Source: an uncultured Clostridia bacterium (lineage in GTDB: Bacteria > Bacillota > Clostridia > Oscillospirales > Ruminococcaceae). From it: a stretch of 6,134 nucleotides of DNA. Below, one piece after another: positions 1 to 5,059 of the stretch; position 1 is the stretch's first letter, and the number at the start of each line of letters is the position of its first letter. The position numbers and the translations under genes were made by a program. The notes beneath the pieces are model-generated. The model saw only the letters and a list, made by a program, of their open reading frames with translations, was not told the DNA's origin and made no database searches. Where the stretch lies: assembly GCA_937901465.1 (NCBI GenBank), contig CALGTU010000047.1, positions 1 to 6,134 on the forward strand, read 5' to 3'.

Positions 1-952
1 CGATTTCAATTGTATTTCCTGAAAAATCAACTTCGATTTCGTCGTTTACTTTACCAAGAATTGTTGAACAAGAAATCTTCATTGTTCCGTTATCAAAGTT
101 GCAACGAACGGGAGCTTTTGCCTTATCGGAAATAATAAGCATACATCTGTCAAGTGCACTGATAACTTCTCTTGTGTTAACAATAACTTCTGTTGTTGAA
201 ATTTCGGGGATAGAACCTTTATAGTTGTGGAACTGTCCTTCCAAAAGTCTTGAAAATACAGAATATCCGTTTATATCAAAGATTATGTGTTTTCTGCTTG
301 TTATTATGTTGCATACACTTTCTTCTTCATCGTTCATAAGGTTTGAAACTTCTTTAAGAGCCTTAGCGGGAACAACAAATCTGAAATAGTCATCGTTGTT
401 TGTCTGTTCTGATCTTACAGCAAGTCTGTAACCGTCGATTGCAACAAGATTGAAAATTCCGTTTTCGATTTCAAAAAGTTCACCTGTGAGAATGGGTTTG
501 TTATCTGTAACGGCAACGGCAAAGATTGTCTGACATATCATATTCTTTAAAAGCGACTGGGGAATAGAAAGAGTTTTTTCTTTGTCAAATTCGGGAATAT
601 CGGGGTATTCATCTGCGGGAAGTGAAATGATTGAACATGAAGCCTTGTTGCTTGTGATTTTTGTTGCGAGTGATGAATCAACTTCAACAGTTACATCTTC
701 ATCAGGCATCTTTCTTATCATTTCGGCAAAAAGTTTTGAATTTACTATAAATTCACCCTTTTCACAGTTTGTTGCGTCAATCTGAGTTGTTATACCAAGT
801 TCAAGGTCGTATCCTGTAAGGCATACTTTGTTTTCTGTTACTTCGATTTTTATTCCTTCAAGTGCTGTTATTGTTGATTTGAATGCAACAGCTCTTGAAA
901 CGTTTCCTATTGCAGATGAGAGTTCTGATTTTTTACAAGTAAATTTTGACAT
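1..952 (-). CDS. dnaN: DNA polymerase III subunit beta (sliding clamp), 3' end missing
   Basis: The product is the ring-shaped clamp that tethers the replicative polymerase to DNA and serves as a docking platform for other replication and repair proteins. I translated it from the minus strand starting at the ATG at 952-950. It runs 317 residues without a stop to the window edge, so roughly 50 C-terminal residues of a usual ~366 are missing. Family landmarks seen: TGYDLEL (residues 46-52), LPADEYPDIP (111-120), PILTGELFEI (153-162), AIDGYRLAVR (171-180), VPAKALKE (194-201) and SRLLEGQFHNY (234-244). The first two clamp domains are complete and the third is cut; the C-terminal peptide-binding end is not visible. 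A GAGGTC ribosome binding site (960-965) lies 7 bases before the ATG and supports this start. It lies downstream of dnaA in the same direction, the usual dnaA-dnaN pair. I see no convincing promoter of its own, so it is probably co-transcribed with dnaA. Confidence 0.97.
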   Translation of the reverse strand, partial: MSKFTCKKSELSSAIGNVSRAVAFKSTITALEGIKIEVTENKVCLTGYDLELGITTQIDATNCEKGEFIVNSKLFAEMIRKMPDEDVTVEVDSSLATKITSNKASCSIISLPADEYPDIPEFDKEKTLSIPQSLLKNMICQTIFAVAVTDNKPILTGELFEIENGIFNLVAIDGYRLAVRSEQTNNDDYFRFVVPAKALKEVSNLMNDEEESVCNIITSRKHIIFDINGYSVFSRLLEGQFHNYKGSIPEISTTEVIVNTREVISALDRCMLIISDKAKAPVRCNFDNGTMKISCSTILGKVNDEIEVDFSGNTIEI

Positions 953-985
953 AGAATATGACCTCGATTCTTATCTGATTTTTTA

Positions 986-994
986 TGTTGAAAA
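986..994 (-). promoter_or_regulatory. DnaA-box-like 9-mer (dnaN-proximal)
   Basis: The plus strand reads TGTTGAAAA, so the minus strand reads TTTTCAACA. This differs from the general DnaA box TTWTNCACA only at position 6 (A for C). It lies on the dnaN side of the A+T-rich stretch, about 35 bases before the dnaN start. It is the same 9-mer as at 1175-1183 and 2794-2802, and that recurrence is the main support. Confidence 0.5.
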
Positions 995-1041
995 ATGTGA
1001 TTCATTTTTTTATTGATATGAAAATTTATTTTATAAAAAAA

Positions 1042-1069
1042 TGATATGATAGTAGAGATTAGTAGGGGG
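1042..1069 (+). other. Putative DnaA-trio element with adjoining GC cluster
   Basis: Reading the plus strand 3' to 5' from the G run (1069-1065), the sequence gives GAT GAT (1065-1060), a four-base interruption TAGA (1059-1056), then GAT GAT again (1055-1050). DnaA-trios, consensus 3'-[G/A]A[T/A]-5', are the single-strand binding sites that a DnaA filament uses to open the origin. The trios next to the GC cluster and DnaA box are usually the clearest, as here. The interruption breaks the three-base register, so only the first two trios are strong. The DnaA-box-like site at 1070-1078 abuts the G run directly, and A+T-rich DNA continues on the other side. Confidence 0.6.
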
Positions 1070-1078
1070 TGTTGAAAC
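1070..1078 (-). promoter_or_regulatory. DnaA-box-like 9-mer next to the GC cluster and trios
   Basis: The minus strand reads GTTTCAACA, a one-base variant of the TTTTCAACA motif repeated in this region. Its position immediately beside the GGGGG cluster and the trios is where an origin needs a DnaA box to start a filament on single-stranded DNA. That makes it the most likely functional box of the set despite the non-consensus first and sixth bases. Confidence 0.55.
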
Positions 1079-1131
1079 TGTTTAAAAGTTGTCTTAGCTA
1101 TGAAAAAATCGGGAAAAGTTTTTTCTTTTTA

Positions 1132-1140
1132 TTTTCAACA
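1132..1140 (+). promoter_or_regulatory. DnaA-box-like 9-mer, opposite orientation
   Basis: TTTTCAACA lies on the plus strand, so this site faces the opposite way from those at 1070-1078 and 1175-1183. It has one mismatch to TTWTNCACA. It sits in a 120-base stretch holding three such sites between dnaA and the trios. Confidence 0.45.
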
Positions 1141-1174
1141 CAACTTAACAGAAACTAACAGACATTTTTTTCCT

Positions 1175-1183
1175 TGTTGAAAA
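1175..1183 (-). promoter_or_regulatory. DnaA-box-like 9-mer (dnaA-proximal)
   Basis: The plus strand reads TGTTGAAAA, which is TTTTCAACA on the minus strand, identical to 986-994 and 2794-2802. A weaker relative, TTTGGAAAA (minus strand TTTTCCAAA, one mismatch at position 8), follows at 1205-1213. Confidence 0.45.
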
Positions 1184-1297
1184 GTTTATTTTTTGTGGAG
1201 TTAGTTTGGAAAAAATGTTTATTCTTTCTTCGTTACGAAATTTTGTTTTTGAAATAAGTTTGTGGCTCGGTAACGATTTACCTGCGGGGGTTCCTCG

Positions 1298-2662
1298 CTA
1301 TTTATCCCTGATATTCTTTATGATATCATCAACGCTTTCTTTAAGATGCTGGTCTTTTTTAAGCGCTGTGTCTATCGAGTTGAGTGAATAAACTATTGTT
1401 GAGTGATCTCTTCCGCCGAGCTCTTTTCCGATAGCTTCCTGTGAAAGACCTGTTATTTCGCGGATACAATAGATAGCAACCTTTCTCGCAACCGAAATCT
1501 GTTGCTGTCTTTTATTTGAACGGATATCATCTGATGTTACATTGTAGATGTTTGCAACTTCAGTTATGATATTTTCAACTGTAACGGGGATAGGCTGTGA
1601 GTCTGTCAGAATATCCTTTATAACGCTCTGTGCCATTGAGAGAGTTATGTTTGTTCCGAGTAAATGCTTTGAAGCTTTAAGCTTTTTAACGGCACCCTCT
1701 AACTGACGGATATTTGTTTTAAGCTTATTAGCTATGTATTCAGCGACTTCATCGGGGATAGTAAGCTGTAAAAGTTCTGCTTTTCTTCTGATGATAGCCA
1801 TTCTTGTTTCAAAATCGGGAACAGAAATGTCTGCTATGAGTCCCCATTCGCATCGTGTTCTGATTCGGTCTTCAAGGGTTTTTATATCACGTGGCGGACG
1901 GTCAGATGTTAAGACTATCTGTTTGCCCATTTTGTAAAGGTCATTAAAGGTATGGAAGAATTCTTCCTGAGTAGATTCCTTACCCGCTATGAACTGAACG
2001 TCATCGACGAGAAGAATATCAGCCGAACGGTATTTCTGGTGGAACTGTGATGTATCCTTTTTCTGATGAATGGAATCAATAAGTTCGTTTGTGAAAGCTT
2101 CACCCGTAACATAGATTATGTTTGACCCCGGAAAGTTCTTGTTGAATTCGTGTGCTATGGCTGTTAAGAGGTGGGTTTTTCCGAGTCCCGAAGGGCCATA
2201 GATGAAAAGTGGGTTATAGATTGAATGTTCCGATGAATTCTTGGGTGACTGCTGAACGCCTGCTACTGCTGTGCATGCAGCATAGGCAAATTCGTTTGAC
2301 CTTCCGACGATGAAAGTGTCGAAGGTGTATTCGTATTTTGCGCCCTCGAAGATGTTTTTCATTTCGTTTGTTCTGTTTTCTGCGGCATACATTTCGTTTC
2401 TTAAATCTTCCTGAACGACGATTTTAACCGAAATGGGAAAGCCCATAACATCTGAAAAGCCTTTTTCTAAAATGTCGGTATAGTTTCTTTCAACTATATC
2501 TCTTGCGAATTCGTGGTTTATGCCAAGGATTGCTGTGTTGCCGTTTTCAAGCTCAACCGCAGTAAGCCCTTTTATCCACGAATTATAGCCTACGGAGGTT
2601 ATAAGTTCGGCCTGTAAGATGTATTGTTTGACGCTTTCAAATACTTCATTGAACGATGTCAT
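1298..2662 (-). CDS. dnaA: Chromosomal replication initiator protein DnaA
   Basis: DnaA binds DnaA boxes, forms an ATP-dependent filament, melts the origin and recruits the helicase. The 454-residue product has the normal length and all four domains: an N-terminal interaction domain (about 1-85, including SVGYNSWIKG), a short linker, an AAA+ core (about 107-325) and a C-terminal DNA-binding domain (about 350-454). Visible motifs are Walker A GPSGLGKT (156-163), Walker B LLVDD (217-221), sensor 1 LTSD (251-254), the arginine-finger region LEDRIRTR (263-270), sensor 2 NIRQLEGA (317-324) and the DnaA signature GGRDHSTIVYS (416-426). I chose the ATG at 2662-2660 because the GGGAGG site (2673-2678) lies 10 bases before it and domain I then starts as usual. 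Upstream in-frame ATGs at 2683 and 2803 exist, but the one at 2803 lies beyond the promoter. Transcription probably continues into dnaN. A consensus promoter and a DnaA-box-like site upstream suggest autoregulation. Confidence 0.98.
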   Translation of the reverse strand: MTSFNEVFESVKQYILQAELITSVGYNSWIKGLTAVELENGNTAILGINHEFARDIVERNYTDILEKGFSDVMGFPISVKIVVQEDLRNEMYAAENRTNEMKNIFEGAKYEYTFDTFIVGRSNEFAYAACTAVAGVQQSPKNSSEHSIYNPLFIYGPSGLGKTHLLTAIAHEFNKNFPGSNIIYVTGEAFTNELIDSIHQKKDTSQFHQKYRSADILLVDDVQFIAGKESTQEEFFHTFNDLYKMGKQIVLTSDRPPRDIKTLEDRIRTRCEWGLIADISVPDFETRMAIIRRKAELLQLTIPDEVAEYIANKLKTNIRQLEGAVKKLKASKHLLGTNITLSMAQSVIKDILTDSQPIPVTVENIITEVANIYNVTSDDIRSNKRQQQISVARKVAIYCIREITGLSQEAIGKELGGRDHSTIVYSLNSIDTALKKDQHLKESVDDIIKNIRDK

Positions 2663-2708
2663 TTCAAAAAATCCTCCCGTCATTTTCCTGAAATCAAAAG
2701 TTAAGATA

Positions 2709-2737
2709 ATTATACTACATTTTTCTTTAAATTTCAA
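2709..2737 (-). promoter_or_regulatory. dnaA promoter (sigma-A type)
   Basis: On the minus strand, TTGAAA (2737-2732) and TATAAT (2714-2709) are separated by exactly 17 bases. Transcription would start near 2702, giving a leader of about 40 bases that contains the ribosome binding site for the 2662 start. It also means the longer reading frame beginning at 2803 cannot be the translated form from this promoter. Confidence 0.85.
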
Positions 2738-2793
2738 GGATAATTTGTTATTTATAAATAGTATATTTAATAAATATATATATAAAGGCAGAG

Positions 2794-2802
2794 TTTTCAA
2801 CA
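2794..2802 (+). promoter_or_regulatory. DnaA-box-like 9-mer upstream of dnaA promoter
   Basis: TTTTCAACA, identical to the sites in the dnaA-dnaN spacer, lies about 57 bases upstream of the -35 element of dnaA. DnaA boxes near the dnaA promoter commonly mediate autoregulation or form a second origin subregion; which applies here cannot be told from sequence. Confidence 0.45.
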
Positions 2803-2860
2803 TTTCGGCATAAATCCGCGGAAAAACCGCCTCTATTTAAAGGGCTTTTCGGGGAAAAAG

Positions 2861-2869
2861 TTGTACACA
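2861..2869 (+). promoter_or_regulatory. Possible DnaA box (TTGTACACA)
   Basis: TTGTACACA differs from TTWTNCACA only at position 3. It lies between the two divergent promoters, 59 bases from the site at 2794-2802. As a single near-match in A+T-rich DNA it is weak evidence alone. Confidence 0.35.
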
Positions 2870-2969
2870 GACATACAACAAATAAAAAAGTTTTTCAAAA
2901 AATCTATGTTATCACTAAATTTCAGGGTAAAAATTCATTTATTATCACAACAAAATTTTTCAAATCCTG

Positions 2970-2998
2970 TTGACAAGAAAAATAATTTGTGGTATTAT
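2970..2998 (+). promoter_or_regulatory. asnS promoter (sigma-A type, extended -10)
   Basis: TTGACA (2970-2975) and TATTAT (2993-2998) are separated by 17 bases, with TGG (2990-2992) just before the -10 giving an extended -10 element. The predicted start near 3005 lies just ahead of the first T-box stem at 3017, which supports both calls. Confidence 0.9.
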
Positions 2999-3004
2999 CA
3001 AGTA

Positions 3005-3290
3005 AATATTTTAAATGCTATGATAAAGAGAAGTAGTAAAGAAATTCACTCAAAGTGAGTGCGGGATAGTGTGAACCGCATAGCAGAGTCTTTATGAATA
3101 ACACTTTGGAGCAGCAAACTGAAAGCGGATGTAAAAATCTTCGTTATTAGGGGAGTCGGGTTTCGCCCGTTAAAGCGGAAAGTCTTTAGAATGAGACGAA
3201 AGAGGAGTCGTAAAAGATAACTTTACGACAAAGATAGGTGGCACCGCGAACTCTCGCCCTATTATGTTGGGTGGGGGTATTTTTATTTTC
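3005..3290 (+). ncRNA. T-box leader, tRNA-Asn responsive
   Basis: This leader senses the charging state of tRNA-Asn and controls read-through into asnS. Stem I base pairs GCT (3017-3019) with AGC (3110-3112) and AAAG (3025-3028) with CTTT (3104-3107), with a kink-turn-like bulge between them. The specifier loop has AGAAGTAGTA on its 5' side and GAAT-AAC-A on its 3' side. The AAC at 3100-3102 is an asparagine codon followed by the usual purine. Upper stems include GCGG/CCGC (3061-3064 / 3076-3079). Stem III is a perfect 8-bp GTCGTAAA/TTTACGAC (3207-3214 / 3222-3229). The T-box core AGGTGGCACCGCG (3236-3248) forms the antiterminator: ATAGG/CCTAT (3234-3238 / 3258-3262), a TGGCACC bulge, and GCGA/TCGC (3246-3249 / 3254-3257). 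The bulge reads TGGC, whose C matches the G discriminator base of bacterial tRNA-Asn. Specifier and bulge therefore agree independently. Confidence 0.96.
3251..3290 (+). terminator. T-box regulated intrinsic terminator
   Basis: CTCTCGCCC (3251-3259) pairs with GGGTGGGGG (3269-3277) through nine positions, some of them G-U, around a nine-base loop. The T-rich stretch TATTTTTATTTTC (3278-3290) follows. The 5' arm shares TCGCCC with the antiterminator helices, so the two folds exclude each other. Uncharged tRNA-Asn bound at the TGGC bulge would favour the antiterminator and let transcription reach asnS. Confidence 0.9.
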
Positions 3291-3304
3291 AGGGAGGATT
3301 TTGT

Positions 3305-4675
3305 ATGAAACATACAGACATCAAAGAAATTTTTTCCGCTAAAGAATACGGCAAGAAAGAAACAGTATGCGGTTGGGTAAGAACAGCGAGAGATTCCAAA
3401 AACGTTGCTTTTATCGAACTCAACGACGGCACAACATTAAAGCATATTCAGGTAGTAATCGATAAGGAAAAGGGTATAAAGTATTCAGATGAAGCTATGA
3501 AACTCGGCTCATCACTCAAGGTTGTCGGCGAACTCGTTGAAGGCAGACAGGGTTATCCCGAAATCAACGCCGAAGAAATTACTGTAATAGGAAAATGTCC
3601 CGCTGAATATCCTTTACAGAAAAAGCGTCATACACTTGAATTTTTAAGAACAATGCCTCATCTTCGTGGAAGAACAAACACATTCAACGCTGTTTTCAGA
3701 GTTCGTTCCGTTGCGGCTGACGCTATCCACAGATATTTTCAGGAAAAAGGCTTTACCTATGTAAACACTCCCCTCATAACAGGAAGCGACTGCGAAGGTG
3801 CGGGAGAAATGTTCCAGGTAACAACAACAGGTTATACAGATAAATACAAGAGCGAAGAAGAATACTGGGCAGACGACTTTTTCGGAAAGAAAGCAGGCCT
3901 TTCTGTTTCGGGTCAGTTAGAGGGCGAAGTTGCCGCTATGGCATTCGGAAAAATCTATACATTCGGCCCCTCATTCAGAGCTGAAAACAGTAACACTCCC
4001 CGTCATGTTGCTGAATTCTGGCATGTTGAACCCGAAATCGCTTTTGCCGAACTCCCCGATGTTATCGAAACAGCAGAAGATATGATTAAAACAGTTATCG
4101 GTGATATTCTTAAAAAGTGTCCCGATGAAATAAAGTTCTTTGATGACCATTTTGAAAAGGGACTTACAGAAAAGCTCACAAACCTTATCGGGAATGAGTT
4201 CGGAAGAGTAACATATACAGAAGCGGTTGAAATGCTTAAAAATTCGGGTGAAGAATTCCAGTATCCTGTAGAATGGGGCTCTGATTTACAGACAGAACAC
4301 GAAAGATATATCTCTGAAAAGGTGTTCAAAAAGGCTGTTTTCGTAACAGATTATCCAAAGGAAATAAAATCATTCTATATGAAACAGAATGCCGACGGCA
4401 AGACAGTTGCCGCTGTTGACCTTCTGGTTCCCGGCGTTGGTGAAATCATCGGCGGAAGTGAAAGAGAAGCAGATTATGACAAACTCGTTGCCGCTATGAA
4501 CGAAAGAAATATGAATCTCGACCTTTATACAGACTATCTCGAACTCCGCAAGTTCGGTTCTGTTCCACACGGCGGATTCGGTCTCGGTTTTGAAAGACTC
4601 ATTATGTATGTTACAGGTGTTTCAAATATCCGTGATGTTATTCTCTATCCCAGAACAGTAGGAAATATAAGATAA
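3305..4675 (+). CDS. asnS: Asparagine--tRNA ligase
   Basis: The enzyme activates asparagine with ATP and attaches it to tRNA-Asn in the cytoplasm. It is a class IIb synthetase of 456 residues, close to the usual ~460. An OB-fold anticodon-binding domain (about 1-100, with VCGWVRTARDSKNVAFIELN at 21-40) comes first. The catalytic core follows: motif 1 around 141-170 (HRYFQEKGFTYVNTPLIT with P156), motif 2 FRAENSNTPRH...EFWHVEPE (224-244) and motif 3 GFGLGFERLIMYVTG (424-438). The NSNTPRH-AEFW form of motif 2 is typical of AsnRS rather than AspRS, and the AAC specifier of the leader agrees. The ATG follows an AGGGAGG site (3291-3297) by 7 bases. The gene is governed by the T-box. Its TAA stop (4673-4675) lies inside the first bases of the palindromic repeat, so the end of the frame is shared with that element. 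asnA follows in the same direction after 384 bases. Confidence 0.98.
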   Translation: MKHTDIKEIFSAKEYGKKETVCGWVRTARDSKNVAFIELNDGTTLKHIQVVIDKEKGIKYSDEAMKLGSSLKVVGELVEGRQGYPEINAEEITVIGKCPAEYPLQKKRHTLEFLRTMPHLRGRTNTFNAVFRVRSVAADAIHRYFQEKGFTYVNTPLITGSDCEGAGEMFQVTTTGYTDKYKSEEEYWADDFFGKKAGLSVSGQLEGEVAAMAFGKIYTFGPSFRAENSNTPRHVAEFWHVEPEIAFAELPDVIETAEDMIKTVIGDILKKCPDEIKFFDDHFEKGLTEKLTNLIGNEFGRVTYTEAVEMLKNSGEEFQYPVEWGSDLQTEHERYISEKVFKKAVFVTDYPKEIKSFYMKQNADGKTVAAVDLLVPGVGEIIGGSEREADYDKLVAAMNERNMNLDLYTDYLELRKFGSVPHGGFGLGFERLIMYVTGVSNIRDVILYPRTVGNIR

Positions 4676-4777
4676 AACGAGAAATCCGCGGTTTATTTCG
4701 TCGTTAAACTCGCTCGAAATACCCGCGTATTCCTTCGCTCGTTTGCCTAGAACTAAACCACGTCTTTTCGTTTTTAT
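4672..4777. repeat. 106-bp imperfect palindromic repeat, copy 1
   Basis: The ends are inverted: ATAAAACGAGAAA at the left and, as its complement, TTTTCGTTTTTAT at the right. The two arms align along nearly their whole length (left CGCGGTTTATTTC against the right-arm complement CGTGGTTTAGTTC; left AAACTCGCTCGAAATAC against AAACGAGCGAAGGAATAC). They meet in an AATAC-CCGC-GTATT tip (4718-4731) centred exactly at 4724.5. Sixty-five bases recur at 6070-6134 with two differences. A TA dinucleotide at each end (4673-4674, 4775-4776) would suit a TA-targeting miniature element, but no transposase is present. Transcribed either way it would form a long hairpin with an A tract before and a T tract after, so it could also terminate transcription. 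Whether it is a mobile element or a dispersed regulatory hairpin is undecided. Confidence 0.85.
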
Positions 4778-5042
4778 GGCAGAGGAAAAGATACAATCTT
4801 TTAGTTTTATCTAATGAGCATAGCAGATAATATGTTCGCGGTTGCTTTTTAGCACTAATATCGGTAACGGGCTCATATCTGAATGCGAATGGAAAAAGAA
4901 TTACCGCCTGCGCATGAGCAGGCGTAGGCTCTCCGCAGGAGCCGTGTTTTGCTTTCTTTTTCACGGAAAAAAAAGAAAGTCGCACTCCGCAGAGTGCGAA
5001 ACTCTCTTGTTAAGCATACATCAAAATAAAACAAACCTTAAT
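4778..5042. other. Noncoding hairpin-rich spacer between asnS and asnA
   Basis: I see no credible gene here. The spacer contains an AAAAGAT-ACA-ATCTTTT stem (4786-4802) and a mixed-composition stretch (4803-4904) with only small inverted repeats. A compact run of GC-rich stem-loops follows at 4905-4999, and the asnA ribosome binding site begins at 5043. No promoter of TTGACA/TATAAT quality is present, so asnA may rely on read-through from the asnS promoter. Short frames that cross it read straight through the stem-loops and look accidental. Confidence 0.6.
4905..4999 (+). repeat. Cluster of four consecutive stem-loops
   Basis: The stems are: CGCCTGC/GCAGGCG (4905-4911 / 4918-4924, loop GCATGA); GGCTC/GAGCC (4927-4931 / 4939-4943); CTTTCTTTTT/AAAAAGAAAG (4952-4961 / 4970-4979); and TCGCACTC/GAGTGCGA (4980-4987 / 4992-4999, loop CGCA). 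A fifth stem, CCGTG/CACGG (4942-4946 / 4962-4966), overlaps the second and third and would exclude them. The second and fourth hairpins share a similar apex (CTCTCCGCAGGAG, CTCCGCAGAG). The third stem, with its T-rich and A-rich arms, could end transcription in either direction. I do not recognise a known RNA family. Confidence 0.75.
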
Positions 5043-5059
5043 GGAGGTGTAAATAAAAA

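Larger units (their letters stand above)
953..1297. other. dnaA-dnaN intergenic region, probable oriC unwinding subregion
   Basis: This 345-base spacer contains no credible gene. From the dnaA side toward dnaN I see box-like 9-mers at 1175-1183 (TGTTGAAAA), 1132-1140 (TTTTCAACA) and 1070-1078 (TGTTGAAAC). These are followed by a five-G run at 1065-1069, GAT trios read 3' to 5' at 1065-1050, and a stretch made almost only of A and T at about 1011-1041. One more TGTTGAAAA (986-994) lies just before dnaN. The order box, GC cluster, trios, A+T-rich DNA matches the basal unwinding system described at the Bacillus subtilis origin, which lies in the same dnaA-dnaN spacer. A small inverted repeat, GGTAA-CGAT-TTACC (1269-1282), lies after the dnaA stop and is too weak to call a terminator. 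The origin assignment is inference from position and layout. Confidence 0.75.
2663..3004. other. Divergent dnaA / asnS intergenic region
   Basis: No gene is visible in this A+T-rich spacer between two divergent transcription units. It holds the dnaA ribosome binding site and promoter, a TTTTCAACA site (2794-2802), a TTGTACACA site (2861-2869), a small GCGG-AAAAA-CCGC hairpin (2818-2830) and the asnS promoter. The part from 2738 to 2790 is nearly pure A and T, including an alternating TA run near 2774-2784. The region upstream of dnaA often forms a second origin subregion in Firmicutes; that role is inferred here. Confidence 0.6.

Noticed and set aside
1102..1125. GAAAAAA/TTTTTTC inverted repeat as a dnaA terminator
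   Set aside because: It is a purely A/T stem with a 10-base loop in an A+T-rich origin, and the dnaA-dnaN pair is usually co-transcribed.
2572..2580. TTATCCACG, a near-perfect DnaA box inside dnaA
   Set aside because: It encodes part of the conserved SWIKG segment of DnaA domain I, so coding constraint explains it; a role in origin function is possible but unsupported.
2663..2803. N-terminal extension of DnaA by 47 residues, starting at 2803
   Set aside because: It runs through the dnaA promoter and an A+T tract, encodes low-complexity residues unlike DnaA, and the strong ribosome binding site serves the 2662 start.
2861..3058. 65-residue plus-strand frame before the T-box
   Set aside because: It overlaps the asnS promoter and the first T-box stem, has no ribosome binding site and encodes A/T-driven residues.
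4801..4831. Possible asnA promoter (TTAGTT with GATAAT)
   Set aside because: The -35 match is poor and the spacing is 19 bases; it is far weaker than the two clear promoters in this window.
4704..4985. 93-residue minus-strand reading frame between asnS and asnA
   Set aside because: It is formed by the palindromic repeat and the stem-loop cluster; its sequence follows the hairpin arms and it has no ribosome binding site or family features.
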